Source: Marinobacter sp. BW6
GTDB taxonomy: Bacteria; Pseudomonadota; Gammaproteobacteria; Pseudomonadales; Oleiphilaceae
Length of the DNA stretch: 64,000 nucleotides
Assembly (NCBI RefSeq): GCF_008107725.1
Contig: NZ_VIRN01000064.1
Coordinates: forward strand, 372,001 to 436,000
Reading direction: 5' to 3'
Below, piece after piece: positions 43,386 through 52,623 of this stretch (its first letter is position 1; each line of letters opens with the position of its first letter). The notes under the pieces were generated by a model. It saw only the letters and a list, made by a program, of their open reading frames with translations, was not told where the DNA came from and searched no databases. Position numbers and translations under genes: made by a program.

Positions 43386-43948
43386 CAGCATCAAAACATT
43401 CTCCCCACAGCTTGCGGCACCATTTCCTGGTGGCATCACCCTATCTCGATGATCCGCGATTCCATGGCGGCGTCATCTATATTTGTGAGCACTCCGACGA
43501 TGGCGCCCTGGGGTTGATGATCAATCACCCATTGGATATCCATCTGGGCGAGATTCTGGAACAACTGGATCTGCCAGGGGGTGAACTGGATCTGCCGGTA
43601 TTCAGCGGGGGTCCGGTGCAGCCGGAACGGGGTTTTGTGCTGCATCCTCCCGGAACCAGCTGGCAGAACACGGCAAAGGTCACCGACGATGTTTTGCTGA
43701 CTACATCCCGCGACGTATTGGCGGGCATTGGCCGCGCTGAGGGCCCCGATGAATACCTGGTGGCCCTTGGGTATTCCGGCTGGAGTGAGGGGCAGCTGGA
43801 AGAGGAGCTGGGCAGCAACGCCTGGCTGACTTGCCCGGCCACCACCGATATCCTGTTTCGTACCCCTTGGAAAGAGCGCTACAAGGCGGTGCTTGAGCTG
43901 ATCGGCATTGACCTCAACCAGCTCAGTGAATCGGTCGGCCATGCCTGA
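43382..43948 (+). CDS. yqgE: YqgE/AlgH family protein
   Basis: A 188-residue conserved bacterial protein of unknown biochemical role, called AlgH in Pseudomonas. It holds the family blocks HHFLVASPYLDDPRFHGGVI, GALGLMINHP and FSGGPVQPERGFVLHPP. It is nearly always followed by ruvX, as here, where the two overlap by 8 bases. The ATG overlaps the tonB stop (ATGA), so the three genes are coupled. No signal peptide. Confidence 0.9.
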   Translation: MTASKHSPHSLRHHFLVASPYLDDPRFHGGVIYICEHSDDGALGLMINHPLDIHLGEILEQLDLPGGELDLPVFSGGPVQPERGFVLHPPGTSWQNTAKVTDDVLLTTSRDVLAGIGRAEGPDEYLVALGYSGWSEGQLEEELGSNAWLTCPATTDILFRTPWKERYKAVLELIGIDLNQLSESVGHA

Positions 43949-44363
43949 GCCGGCCAGCCGTCGCGTGATGGCGTTTGATTTTGGTGCCCGCCGGATTGGC
44001 GTTGCCGTCGGCCAGGAATTGCTGGGCACCGGGCAACCGGTGGCGCTGATTCCCGCCCGAGACGGTATCCCGGATTGGCAACAGATTGAATCCCTGCTCG
44101 AAGAGTGGCGCCCGGACCTGGTCTTGGTCGGTCTGCCTCTCAATATGGACGATACCGAAAACGACATGTGTGCCCGGGCGCGCAAGTTCGGCAAGCGCCT
44201 GCATGGGCGCTACCATGTGCCGGTAGAGATGGTGGACGAGCGGCTCACCAGCTTCGAGGCCAAGGGTGAAGTGATGGCCGCCGGAGGCAGTCGTGATTTT
44301 GGTCGTCACGGTGTGGATGACCGGGCCGCGGTGCTGATCCTGGAAACCTTTTTTCAACAGTGA
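43941..44363 (+). CDS. ruvX: Holliday-junction-resolvase-like rRNA-processing nuclease (YqgF/RuvX)
   Basis: A 140-residue RNase-H-fold protein. The first acidic residue is in MAFDFGARRIGVAV, the middle motif is LVLVGLPLNMD, then VDERLTSFEA and the final DDRAAVLILE. Members take part in 16S rRNA 5' end maturation or pre-tRNA processing. The start at 43941 overlaps the yqgE stop by 8 bases. The frame is open further up, but that stretch duplicates yqgE. Confidence 0.92.
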   Translation: MPEPASRRVMAFDFGARRIGVAVGQELLGTGQPVALIPARDGIPDWQQIESLLEEWRPDLVLVGLPLNMDDTENDMCARARKFGKRLHGRYHVPVEMVDERLTSFEAKGEVMAAGGSRDFGRHGVDDRAAVLILETFFQQ

Positions 44364-44370
44364 GGACCGA

Positions 44371-44880
44371 ATGACGGCATTGCTTGATATTGACCAGTTG
44401 CTTGACCAGATGGAAGCCGGGCTGAGTCAGGCGCTCGAGCAACGGGGCGTGGAATCTCCGGTTCTGATCGGTATACGGACCGGAGGCGTCTGGCTGGCGG
44501 ATGTGCTGAGCAAACGCCTGGGAATCGAAGAGCCGTTCGGCGAACTGGACATCTCCTTCTACCGCGATGACTTTAGCCGCATTGGTCTGAATCCCCGGGT
44601 CAAACCCTCAAGCCTGCCCTTCGATACCGAAGGCCGGGACATCATCCTGATTGACGATGTCATCATGAGCGGCCGGACCATCCGGGCCGCCATGAATGAG
44701 ATCTTCGATTATGGCCGTCCAGCCAGTATTATACTGGCCACCCTGATTGACCTTGGCGCCCGGGAACTGCCCATCCAGCCGGATGTGGCAGGCAAGACAA
44801 TGGCGCTGGAGTCCCATCAGCGCGTCAAGCTGCGTGGCCCCGACCCGCTCCGAATTGAGCTTCAGGAAGCCGGACAATAA
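44371..44880 (+). CDS. pyrR: Bifunctional pyrimidine regulator / uracil phosphoribosyltransferase
   Basis: A 169-residue PyrR-family protein of phosphoribosyltransferase fold. The PRPP loop is DIILIDDVIMSGRTIRAA, and an N-terminal IGIRTGGVWLADVL holds the second signature. In Gram-positives it binds pyr mRNA. In pseudomonads the same gene precedes pyrB with no clear attenuator. I see no terminator-antiterminator pair in the 27-base pyrR-pyrB gap. It follows ruvX by 7 bases. Confidence 0.9.
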   Translation: MTALLDIDQLLDQMEAGLSQALEQRGVESPVLIGIRTGGVWLADVLSKRLGIEEPFGELDISFYRDDFSRIGLNPRVKPSSLPFDTEGRDIILIDDVIMSGRTIRAAMNEIFDYGRPASIILATLIDLGARELPIQPDVAGKTMALESHQRVKLRGPDPLRIELQEAGQ

Positions 44881-44907
44881 ACCTCCGAATCAGATAACAG
44901 GCGACCC

Positions 44908-45921
44908 ATGACCGCGAACGACTCTTCCCCGCACCACTTGCAGCTGACCCGGGATGGTCAGTTGCGGCACTTTCTCACCCTCGACGGCCTTGACCGCGCC
45001 TTGCTGACCGACATTCTGGATACTGCAGATTCCTTTATCGAGGTCGGTGAACGCACCATCAAGAAAGTGCCGTTGCTCCGGGGCCGGACCGTGGTAAACC
45101 TGTTTTTCGAGTCCAGTACCCGGACTCGCAGCACCTTTGAGCTGGCGGCCAAGCGACTGTCTGCGGATGTGCTCAATCTGGATATCAGCACCTCGGCTAC
45201 CTCCAAGGGTGAATCCCTGTCTGACACCCTGCTGAACCTTGAAGCCATGGCCAGCGACATGTTCGTGGTCCGGCACTCCCAGAGTGGTGCACCGCATTTT
45301 ATTGCCGAGAGCGTTACCCCGGGGGTGGCCATTATCAACGCCGGTGACGGGCGACATGCGCACCCGACCCAGGCCATGCTGGATATGCTCACCATTCGTC
45401 AGCACAAGGGGCAGTTTGAAGGTCTGAAAGTCGCCATCGTCGGTGACGTGCTGCACTCCCGGGTAGCACGCTCCCAGATCCGGGCCCTGAACGAGCTCGG
45501 TGCCGAAGAAGTTCGCGTCATTGCCCCGGGTACCCTGTTGCCCAAAGACGTGGAAAGTCTGGGCTGTACCGTCGAATACGATATGAACCGAGGAATGCAG
45601 GATCTGGACGTGGTGATCATGCTGCGTCTTCAAAAAGAGCGTATGGAAGGGGCATTGCTGCCCAGTGAGCGGGAGTTCTACCGGCTCTATGGTCTTAACC
45701 AGCAGAAACTGGCCCTGGCGCACCCGGAATGCATCGTGATGCACCCGGGTCCCATCAATCGGGGCGTTGAAATTGAATCGGCGGTGGCCGACGGGCCGCA
45801 ATCGGTGATTCTGAACCAGGTCACCAACGGCATCGCCATCCGGATGGCGGTCATGTCCATGGCGATGGGGGGGCAGGTAGCAGAACGCCAGCAGAAACTG
45901 AGTGAGAGGGGCCAGGCATGA
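44908..45921 (+). CDS. pyrB: Aspartate carbamoyltransferase, catalytic chain
   Basis: A 337-residue enzyme for the second pyrimidine step, carbamoyl phosphate plus aspartate. The carbamoyl-phosphate motif is [15 protein letters not shown], and later motifs are [17 protein letters not shown] and [11 protein letters not shown]. It lacks PyrI and instead pairs with an inactive PyrC', the class A arrangement of pseudomonads. A CAGGCGA precedes the ATG. Its TGA overlaps the ATG of pyrC' (ATGA). Confidence 0.95.
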   Translation: MTANDSSPHHLQLTRDGQLRHFLTLDGLDRALLTDILDTADSFIEVGERTIKKVPLLRGRTVVNLFFESSTRTRSTFELAAKRLSADVLNLDISTSATSKGESLSDTLLNLEAMASDMFVVRHSQSGAPHFIAESVTPGVAIINAGDGRHAHPTQAMLDMLTIRQHKGQFEGLKVAIVGDVLHSRVARSQIRALNELGAEEVRVIAPGTLLPKDVESLGCTVEYDMNRGMQDLDVVIMLRLQKERMEGALLPSEREFYRLYGLNQQKLALAHPECIVMHPGPINRGVEIESAVADGPQSVILNQVTNGIAIRMAVMSMAMGGQVAERQQKLSERGQA

Positions 45922-47222
45922 GCAGTGTCAACACATCCGGAAGCAGTCTGAAGATCACCGGAGGCCGACTGTTCGATGGTCAGGGCGCCGAACAGGAAAA
46001 CACCGCACTGCTGATTCGGGATGGCCGGATTGCGGCGATGGGCGAAGCCGCTGCCCGGGAAGCGGCCGACGAGACCATCAGCGCAGAAAACGGCGTGATC
46101 ACGCCGGGGTTTGTGGATCTTTGCTGCAACCTCCGCGAACCGGGCAATGGCCAGAAGGGTAATATTGCCTCGGAAACCCTCGCAGCGGCCCATGGCGGTT
46201 TCACCACGGTCTGTGCCTCGCCGGAAACGTCACCGGTGAACGACTCCAGTGCCGTCACCCATCTGATTCGTGATGGTGCTGCCAGCCGGTCGCCCATCCA
46301 GGTTTTGCCCATTGGTGCCATTACCCGGGGTCTTGAGGGCGATCTGCTCAGCGACATGGCTGGCCTGGCTTCAGCTGGCTGTGTCGCAGTCGGTAATGGC
46401 TCCCGGGGCGTGCGCAATGCTCGTATTTTGCGCCGGTGCATGGCCTACGCCCAGACCTTCGGTCTGACGGTGATGTTCAGCCCGGAGAACCAGGCCCTGG
46501 CCGCCGACGGCTATGCCCACGATGGTCTGGTGACCTCGCGGCTTGGCTTGCTCGGTATTCCGGAAGTGGCGGAAACCGCTGCGGTGATGGAAATGCTGTT
46601 GCTGGCGGAGGAAACCGGGGTTCGTTTGCACCTGAGCCAGTTGTCCTGCGCTCGCAGCGTTGAAATGCTGGCTGATGCCCGAAGTCGCGGTATCGCGGTG
46701 ACCGCCGATGTGGCCATGCATCAGCTGGTGTTCACTGAGGATGCCCTCGCCGGGTTTGACAGTCGGTTTCATGTCCGGCCGCCACTGCGCAGCGAGAGCG
46801 ACCGAAAGGCCTTGATTGCGGGCGTCCGGGAAGGCGTTATTGATGCCATTGTCAGCCAGCACCAGCCCCATGATACCGCCGCCAAGCAGGCGCCTATGGC
46901 GGCCACCGAGCCGGGTCTTTCCAGCATCGAAAGCGTGCTGTCGCTGGGTCTGGAGCTGGTGGAGATGAATGAACTGGCACTGGCTGACCTGATCCGGGCG
47001 CTGACCAGGGGCCCGGCCTCCGTGCTTGGCCGGACGGCCCGGCTCGCGGAGGGAGAAACGGCCGATATTTGCCTGTTCGATCCCGATGCCTTCTGGACTC
47101 CGGGAGCAACGACACTGGTTTCGGCCGGTCGTCATGCTCCGGTGATTGACCGCGAACTGCCTGGCGTCATCCGACTCACCCTCAGTGAGGGTCGAAAGGC
47201 CTGGCCTCAGCCAGAGATCTGA
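45918..47222 (+). CDS. pyrC': Dihydroorotase-like non-catalytic partner of PyrB
   Basis: A 434-residue amidohydrolase-fold protein. The metal-binding HxH of true dihydroorotase is replaced: [14 protein letters not shown] has Cys69 and Asn71 where active enzymes have His. Other His ligands of the barrel also look absent. In Pseudomonas such a PyrC' does not make dihydroorotate but is needed to assemble the large ATCase. The overlap with pyrB supports that role here. An active dihydroorotase must be coded elsewhere. A hairpin follows 26 bases after the stop. Confidence 0.9.
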   Translation: MSSVNTSGSSLKITGGRLFDGQGAEQENTALLIRDGRIAAMGEAAAREAADETISAENGVITPGFVDLCCNLREPGNGQKGNIASETLAAAHGGFTTVCASPETSPVNDSSAVTHLIRDGAASRSPIQVLPIGAITRGLEGDLLSDMAGLASAGCVAVGNGSRGVRNARILRRCMAYAQTFGLTVMFSPENQALAADGYAHDGLVTSRLGLLGIPEVAETAAVMEMLLLAEETGVRLHLSQLSCARSVEMLADARSRGIAVTADVAMHQLVFTEDALAGFDSRFHVRPPLRSESDRKALIAGVREGVIDAIVSQHQPHDTAAKQAPMAATEPGLSSIESVLSLGLELVEMNELALADLIRALTRGPASVLGRTARLAEGETADICLFDPDAFWTPGATTLVSAGRHAPVIDRELPGVIRLTLSEGRKAWPQPEI

Positions 47223-47248
47223 TCCTGGCTTACTGTCTCAAAGTGCGG

Positions 47249-47268
47249 CAGAGGTTGCGGAACCTCTG
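47249..47268 (+). terminator. Hairpin after the pyr operon
   Basis: A perfect 8-bp stem, CAGAGGTT / AACCTCTG, with a GCGG tetraloop lies 26 bases after the pyrC' stop. There is no T-run, so termination may be weak or Rho-assisted. Confidence 0.55.
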
Positions 47269-47435
47269 TCGACACCATCACAGAATCTTCCCCTGTTGCT
47301 GAAAAACCCTTGATGGCAGGCACCAGTGCCAACGTATTCTTGTAGCCGTCGCCCTATGGTCGACCAAGGAAAGCGTGGCCTGGCCGGTGCCTATCTATGG
47401 ACCGGCGCCCGACAATAATAACCAGGAGTCATCCC

Positions 47436-48473
47436 GTGAAATCAGCAAATCTCCCCCAGCGGGTAGCCATGGCGGCTGCCCTCTGTGCCACTCTGGTCTT
47501 TCCCTCGATGGGTCAGGCGCAGGCACAGAACGAGCCTCTGGAACGCAGTTTTTGCGTTTTTGACCCGGTGGGTGCCAATGGCCCCCTGTTTGCCATCACC
47601 AAGACCTTCCAGCCGGTGGCCCTGAAAAACGGCATCAAGCTGGATCTTCGTGCCTATACCGATGAGAAAGTTGCCGCCGAAGACTTCAAGGCAGGGCAGT
47701 GCGACGCCGTTCTGCTCACCGGCACCCGGGCCCGGGAATTCAACAAGTTCACTGGCAGTCTTGAAGCCATGGGAGCTGTGCCCGGCGAAGAGGAAATGCG
47801 CTTGCTCTACAACACCTTGAGCCAACCCAAGGCCCGGCCGTTTCTGATTGACGGCCCCTACGAAGTGGCCGGCGTGTTCCCGGGTGGCGCCATTTACCTG
47901 CACACCCGTGACCGCAGTATCGATTCGGTCGAGAAGCTGCAGGGTAAACGGATTGCTACCCTGGATTACGATCAGGCATCGGTGCGGATGGTTCGCCATG
48001 TGGGCGCATCCGTGGTGGGCTCCAATTCAGCGAACTTTGCCGGCAAGTTCAATAACGGCAGCGTTGACCTGGCCTATGCCCCGGCCGTCGCCTACACCCC
48101 GCTGGAACTTTACAAGGGTGTTCAGCCCAACGGCGCAGTGGTGAAATATGCTCTGGGGTACATGAATTTTCAGGTGATCATCCACCGCGATCGGTTCCCG
48201 GATTCCGCCGGCCAGATGGTGCGCGACCAGGCCATCAAGCGCATTGACGAGGCTTACGAAATCATCGCCCAGGCAGAGGCGGAGATTCCGGAAGAGGTCT
48301 GGATGCAGCTTCCCCAGGAAGACACCGCCGAATATGACAAGATGCTGCGAAAGGTGCGCCTGTCGTTACTGGAAGACGGTGTTTACGATGAGCGGGCCAT
48401 CAAGTTAATGAAAGCGATTCGGTGCCGGGTAGATGCAGCCCGTTCCGAGTGTGCCTCCGTTGCCGGAACCTGA
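47436..48473 (+). CDS. Putative periplasmic solute-binding protein (TRAP-like, AdeT1/2-like)
   Basis: A 345-residue exported protein. The start is GTG 47436 after CAGGAG, giving a signal peptide cleaved after SMGQAQA. The mature part reads like a solute receptor: a first lobe starting RSFCVFDPVGANGPLFAI, then GQCDAVLLTGTRARE and GKRIATLDYDQAS. It resembles the putative solute-binding proteins grouped with Acinetobacter AdeT, which are TRAP-like. A TRAP permease and a TatT-like lipoprotein gene lie just downstream with an HU gene between. The ligand is unknown. Confidence 0.8.
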   Translation: MKSANLPQRVAMAAALCATLVFPSMGQAQAQNEPLERSFCVFDPVGANGPLFAITKTFQPVALKNGIKLDLRAYTDEKVAAEDFKAGQCDAVLLTGTRAREFNKFTGSLEAMGAVPGEEEMRLLYNTLSQPKARPFLIDGPYEVAGVFPGGAIYLHTRDRSIDSVEKLQGKRIATLDYDQASVRMVRHVGASVVGSNSANFAGKFNNGSVDLAYAPAVAYTPLELYKGVQPNGAVVKYALGYMNFQVIIHRDRFPDSAGQMVRDQAIKRIDEAYEIIAQAEAEIPEEVWMQLPQEDTAEYDKMLRKVRLSLLEDGVYDERAIKLMKAIRCRVDAARSECASVAGT

Positions 48474-48486
48474 GGCCGGAGTGAAG

Positions 48487-48508
48487 CAGGCCCGCGTCTG
48501 CGGGCCTG
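48487..48508. terminator. Bidirectional hairpin between solute-binding protein and HU genes
   Basis: A perfect 9-bp stem, CAGGCCCGC / GCGGGCCTG, with a GTCT loop lies between the convergent stops. It lacks a T-run but is well placed to end both transcripts. Confidence 0.65.
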
Positions 48509-48515
48509 TGCCTGA

Positions 48516-48788
48516 TTAGCGGATTTCGTCTTTCAGAGCCTTGCCTGCTTTGAAGCCCACGGTCTTGCTGGCAGGGATGCGAATGGTCTCGCCGGTTTGT
48601 GGGTTGCGTCCGTCCCGCGCCTCGCGGCTGCGGATATTGAAGGTGCCAAAGCCAATCAGGGTGGTGTCTTCGCCACGGGAGGCGGCGGCCGACACCTGGT
48701 CGGTAAACGCGGTAATCACTTCGCTGGCCTTGTCCCGGGTAAGGCCTGTGCGATCGGCAATGGCCGCGGCGAGTTCAGGTTTGCGCAT
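48516..48788 (-). CDS. DNA-binding protein HU-like
   Basis: A 90-residue HU/IHF-family nucleoid protein. The start is MRKPELAAAIADRTGLTRDK, and the DNA-binding arm follows the GFGTFNIRSREARDGRNPQTG core, ending in KTVGFKAGKALKD. The core looks more HU-like than IHF-like. An AAGGAG lies seven bases before the ATG. It lies antisense between TRAP-system genes, and its function is probably unrelated to transport. Confidence 0.92.
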   Translation of the reverse strand: MRKPELAAAIADRTGLTRDKASEVITAFTDQVSAAASRGEDTTLIGFGTFNIRSREARDGRNPQTGETIRIPASKTVGFKAGKALKDEIR

Positions 48789-48982
48789 CGGATACTCCTT
48801 TTTTGTATTTCTATTGGTTCAGTCTGGTCCTGGCCGGAATCACAACGACTCACGGTTGCTCAATCTATAGTGGCTCCGGGCTCATTGTGCAAACCCCCGG
48901 GCGGGGAAGTGTGTGTCATTCGGCGTCATTTGCGGCATCGGTCGCATAAAAACCGGGCGTCGTACGCCATAATGCGTGCCTG

Positions 48983-49008
48983 GTTACAGTCTGTAACAAA
49001 CCGGTTTG
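48983..49008. promoter_or_regulatory. Two adjoining palindromes upstream of the TatT-like gene
   Basis: A 15-base palindrome (48983-48997, GTTACAG / CTGTAAC around a T) shares two bases with a 14-base perfect palindrome (ACAAACC / GGTTTGT, 48996-49008 plus the shared edge). They lie 70 bases before the start of the lipoprotein gene and just after a CATAAT (48969-48974). The layout suggests a repressor operator over a start site. The regulator is unknown. Confidence 0.5.
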
Positions 49009-49079
49009 TCCGCCGGAGTCTGGCCCGTGCGATCGCAGCAGGACTGCATCAGAACAAAAAACGAAAAGGTGAAGAAGGT

Positions 49080-50144
49080 ATGACCCATTTCCGGAATCCC
49101 TCCCGCAAGGCGCTTTTTTCCGGGTGCCATGTACGTAACCTCATGGCGGCTTTTATGGCCAGCATGGTCCTGAGTGGCTGTGGCGCGGTGAATCACGTGA
49201 TGTACAAGACCACCGGAGATGTGATGCAGGGCTTCTCCCGGGATCACACGGTGCCCTTTCTGATGGAGAGCAATGATTTGGCCATGGGTTGCGCCATGAG
49301 CGAGGCAACCGCGCCATTGCTGATGTCTTTCGGTCGTGTCACCAATGAGCCGGACCAACTGGCGGTGATGCTTTACCTCTCTGCCGGCGGTTGTGCCGAG
49401 GAAGAGGCCAGGGAACAGGAGCTGGCCGCTCTTGCCGCCCTGCACGCCATGAACGGGAATGCCGCGGAAGATGCCATGATCCGCCAGAAGCGGGCCCATA
49501 CCGTTGCCGCCCGGCGTTATTACACGGCCTGGCAGCACCATAATGCCTATTACGGCAATCCTGCCGATGGCGAGTGTCCGGATTTCGATGACGACATGGA
49601 CGAGTTTATCTACATGGCCGGCCTGCTGTCCGGTCTGCAGGCCCTGAACGCCCAGATCCAGTCCACCTCCTCTATAGGGGTGCCGGCCAACGTTGGTTCC
49701 ATTGCCGCCCGGGCCACCAGCTGTCTCGATAATGAGAAATGGTGGGGTGCGCCTATGGCTCTGAGAGCAACGGTCTGGGCCATGATCCCGGGCGCCGAGC
49801 CAGAAGGCGAGGACGCTTTTGAGCGTCTGGCCATTGCCGGCGATCAGGGTGATGCGGCAGGTGTTCGCCTGCCTCACGTATTCCATGCCATCGCGGCTTT
49901 GAACAAGGGGGACGAGGTGATGGTACGGAACGTGATTCGGGAGCACGCTGAGTCCATCGAGAATACTCCGGCCAACGAAGACTGGCGATTCGTGGACGCC
50001 ATGGCAACCGACATGATTGTCGCGGTTTCTGATCGTCTGTGGGTCGAGAACACTGGGCATCGTACGCCCATGGGCCAGCTTGGCACCTTCTGGGATGACC
50101 AGCGGGAAGAGGTCGAAACCATGGATCTGGACGATCTGCTTTAA
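49080..50144 (+). CDS. TRAP transporter TatT-component-like lipoprotein
   Basis: A 354-residue lipoprotein. The signal peptide ends at the lipobox VLSGC (Cys near residue 36). The mature part is helical with TPR-like repeats, reading GDVMQGFSRDHTVPFLMES and then NDLAMGCAMSEATAPLLMSF. This fits the TatT (T-component) family that accompanies some TRAP systems. The start at 49080 follows GAAGAAGGT. The frame runs upstream to 48597, but that part includes the HU gene's antisense. The permease gene follows 26 bases later, so both are one transcript. Confidence 0.78.
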   Translation: MTHFRNPSRKALFSGCHVRNLMAAFMASMVLSGCGAVNHVMYKTTGDVMQGFSRDHTVPFLMESNDLAMGCAMSEATAPLLMSFGRVTNEPDQLAVMLYLSAGGCAEEEAREQELAALAALHAMNGNAAEDAMIRQKRAHTVAARRYYTAWQHHNAYYGNPADGECPDFDDDMDEFIYMAGLLSGLQALNAQIQSTSSIGVPANVGSIAARATSCLDNEKWWGAPMALRATVWAMIPGAEPEGEDAFERLAIAGDQGDAAGVRLPHVFHAIAALNKGDEVMVRNVIREHAESIENTPANEDWRFVDAMATDMIVAVSDRLWVENTGHRTPMGQLGTFWDDQREEVETMDLDDLL

Positions 50145-50170
50145 CCACTTTCTACCCAGAGTAATCAGTT

Positions 50171-52234
50171 ATGTCGAAGGGCGGTTTTCATCGTAGCGGG
50201 CTGGAGTGGTTTTCATCACTGCCCGCATGCCTGCTGTTACTGGCGGTGGTCATCTTCTCCACGAGCAGTGACATCCATAACCAGATGTTGCGTGGAGGCG
50301 AACAGCTCTGGAGTGGCTACTACAAATTGCGCATGGATCCGGTTCAGCCCACCTGCGACCCGAACCGGGATATTGAGGCAGCGGTGGCTGCAGAAATGGC
50401 GGCTGATGCCGAGGCGGATGACCCCATGGCGGCGCTGCTGGGGGTCGAAGAAAAGGACCCGGCCGATGTCCGGCTTGCTATCGAACGGGCGGTTACTGAC
50501 TGCCGCGAGGCCCACCAGAATTTTGAGAGTCTCAGGGAGCAACTGACACCGGGTGTGAAGGCCTATCGGGCTGTCGAATTGTTCATAGCTGACCTGATTG
50601 CCTTTGGCCTCGAGTCCCAGCGTTTTATTCTGGTGATTCTGGTCATGTTGTGTGCGGTGACCGCCACCCTGACCCGCCATCACATCGCCATGCGTGCCAT
50701 GGAGACCCGGCTGGACTATACGGTTTCTCACACGCTGCAAACCATTGCCAACGCCATGCTGCTGGGCTCCAGCGCGATCTTTCGCCAGTCCAGTCTGGGC
50801 TCAGAGACCGCCGTCTCATCGGAAGAGCTGTTGCTGCATAATTTCTGGATTGTCGGTTTTGCCTGCCTGACGTTGGCCAGCCTGTACCGGCTGTTCCGGG
50901 TGCCGAATGACCTTCAGGACGGCGGCAGCCTGAACAAGGCCTTTCTGGCCGTGCCCCTCTACACCGTAATGTGTCTGATCTCCGGCACTTATTTCGCCCT
51001 GATTGGGCACGCCTCCGGAATCGGCATCTATCTGGGCAAGATGATGGAGCTGTCCGACATGTTCCTGAATGTCGGTCTGTATGTGTGGGTAGGCATGATG
51101 CTCAAGCAGACCCGCCTCGCCACCCTGGTGTTCAATGTCTTCCGGCCCTGGCGCATGCCGCCTGAAATGCTGGCGGTTGTGGCGGTTCTGGTTGCTGCCG
51201 TGCCAACAGCGTATACCGGTGCTTCCGGCATCTTCGTGATCGCCGCCGGCGCAGTAATCTACAGTGAGTTGCGTGCGGCCGGGGCCCGTCGCCATCTGGC
51301 CCTGGCGGCGACCGCCATGTCCGGCTCCCTGGGCGTGGTGTTAAGGCCCTGCCTGCTGGTGGTTGTGATTGCCTATCTGAACCGGGAAGTCACCACCGAC
51401 GAACTGTTCGGCTGGGGTATCTGGGTGTTCGTGCTGACCGCCACTATGTTTGCGATCGTGGCCCTGAGTGTGAACCGCCAGAGTGAGTTCAACCTGGCGC
51501 CTTCAGCCGAAGCCTTCCCTGCCATGACGCAGGCGCTCAAACCATTGATTCCCTACGTGCTGGTAATCGCTGCCGTGGTGCTGTTCTATCGTTTGGCGCT
51601 TGACGTGAGCATGGATGAATTCTCGGCGCCAAGGCTGCTGCCGGTGATCATGCTCGCAATCCTTGTGTATGAGCATGTCAGCCTGAAAAACCGGAAAGGA
51701 AAAGCCTCGGGGGAGATCAATCATCAGGGGCTGGAACGAAGTCTTCGTGGTGCCACCAACGATACCACGGCGGAAATTGGCGCGCTGTTGCTGTTGCTGG
51801 GGCTGTCCGTCAGCATCGGTGGGGTGATCGAACGGGCTCACCTGATGGAGGCCTTCCCGCAGTCGTTTGACAGTGCCTGGTCGGCGATGCTGCTAATGGT
51901 GGTTATTCTGGTGATACTGGGCATGATCATGGACGCGTTCGGTGCGGTGATCCTGGTGACGGCCACCGTTGCCACGATTGCCTACTCGAGCGGGATTCAT
52001 CCGATCCATTTCTGGATGGTGACCCTGGTGGCATTCGAGCTGGGTTACCTGAGCCCGCCGGTGGCCCTGAATCATCTACTGACCCGGCAGGTGGTCGGAG
52101 AGGCGGAAGTGCTGGCGGCGCAACAGGAAACGGGAACGTTTTACCAGCGTCATGAACGCATCATCATGCCGCTGATTGCCATGGGGATTTCGCTGGTGCT
52201 GGTGGCCTTTGTTCCTTTGCTGTTCTACGCCTGA
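50171..52234 (+). CDS. TRAP transporter permease (fused small and large subunits)
   Basis: A 687-residue membrane protein with about 15-16 helices. The N-terminal part has a DctQ-like half, with a soluble insert at about residues 50-130 rich in Glu and Asp. The rest is DctM-like, with TAYTGASGIFVIAAGAVIY and, near the end, FELGYLSPPVALNHLLT. That is the signature of TRAP large subunits, which use the sodium gradient to import organic acids. The insert is unusual. It follows the TatT-like gene in the same transcript. Confidence 0.85.
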   Translation: MSKGGFHRSGLEWFSSLPACLLLLAVVIFSTSSDIHNQMLRGGEQLWSGYYKLRMDPVQPTCDPNRDIEAAVAAEMAADAEADDPMAALLGVEEKDPADVRLAIERAVTDCREAHQNFESLREQLTPGVKAYRAVELFIADLIAFGLESQRFILVILVMLCAVTATLTRHHIAMRAMETRLDYTVSHTLQTIANAMLLGSSAIFRQSSLGSETAVSSEELLLHNFWIVGFACLTLASLYRLFRVPNDLQDGGSLNKAFLAVPLYTVMCLISGTYFALIGHASGIGIYLGKMMELSDMFLNVGLYVWVGMMLKQTRLATLVFNVFRPWRMPPEMLAVVAVLVAAVPTAYTGASGIFVIAAGAVIYSELRAAGARRHLALAATAMSGSLGVVLRPCLLVVVIAYLNREVTTDELFGWGIWVFVLTATMFAIVALSVNRQSEFNLAPSAEAFPAMTQALKPLIPYVLVIAAVVLFYRLALDVSMDEFSAPRLLPVIMLAILVYEHVSLKNRKGKASGEINHQGLERSLRGATNDTTAEIGALLLLLGLSVSIGGVIERAHLMEAFPQSFDSAWSAMLLMVVILVILGMIMDAFGAVILVTATVATIAYSSGIHPIHFWMVTLVAFELGYLSPPVALNHLLTRQVVGEAEVLAAQQETGTFYQRHERIIMPLIAMGISLVLVAFVPLLFYA

Positions 52235-52255
52235 TCCGAAGATGTGGCCTGACCG

Positions 52256-52534
52256 CTAGCGATTGCCCCACATCTTCGAAACGGCGGCATCCGAGCCCAG
52301 GGTTCCGACGATCACCGACACGCCCCCAATGCCCAGGAACACCAGCACCGGAATCAGGGCACCGGCTTTCCCGGTGTACACCAGTGCAATGGCAGAAACC
52401 GTTGCCAGAAAGAGGAATAACACCCCTACCACGTTCAGGACAGTCCGATGTGAATCCTTGTAGCTGGGACCGACTTTACCGGATTCCAGTGGTTTGAGGA
52501 TGGGAGAGAAGAGTCGTCTCAGGCGCTGTTTCAT
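52256..52534 (-). CDS. Two-helix membrane protein, hypothetical (92 aa)
   Basis: A 92-residue protein with a basic N-terminus and two hydrophobic segments (about residues 33-52 and 58-77). The ATG at 52534 follows AGGA by nine bases. A longer in-frame start at 52573 runs into the pckA terminator region. I do not recognise a family. It converges with the TRAP permease gene, leaving a 21-base gap. Confidence 0.65.
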   Translation of the reverse strand: MKQRLRRLFSPILKPLESGKVGPSYKDSHRTVLNVVGVLFLFLATVSAIALVYTGKAGALIPVLVFLGIGGVSVIVGTLGSDAAVSKMWGNR

Positions 52535-52571
52535 GTAGCCATTTCCTAGAATGTGTTGCCCCCTATCATAC

Positions 52572-52604
52572 AAAAAAAGCGCCGTGCTTTCGCAGGGCGC
52601 TTTT
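52572..52604 (-). terminator. Rho-independent terminator of pckA
   Basis: In the pckA direction a 9-bp stem (AAAAGCGCC / GGCGCTTTT, 12-base loop) is followed by TTT. It lies 20 bases after the pckA stop, and the symmetrical A/T flanks may let it act on both strands. Confidence 0.9.
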
Positions 52605-52623
52605 CTTACTTACAGGAATCGAC

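Noticed and set aside
48984..50060. A 358-codon open frame opposite the TatT-like gene
   Set aside because: The plus strand has a lipoprotein signal and helical repeats, and the antisense translation is composition-driven.
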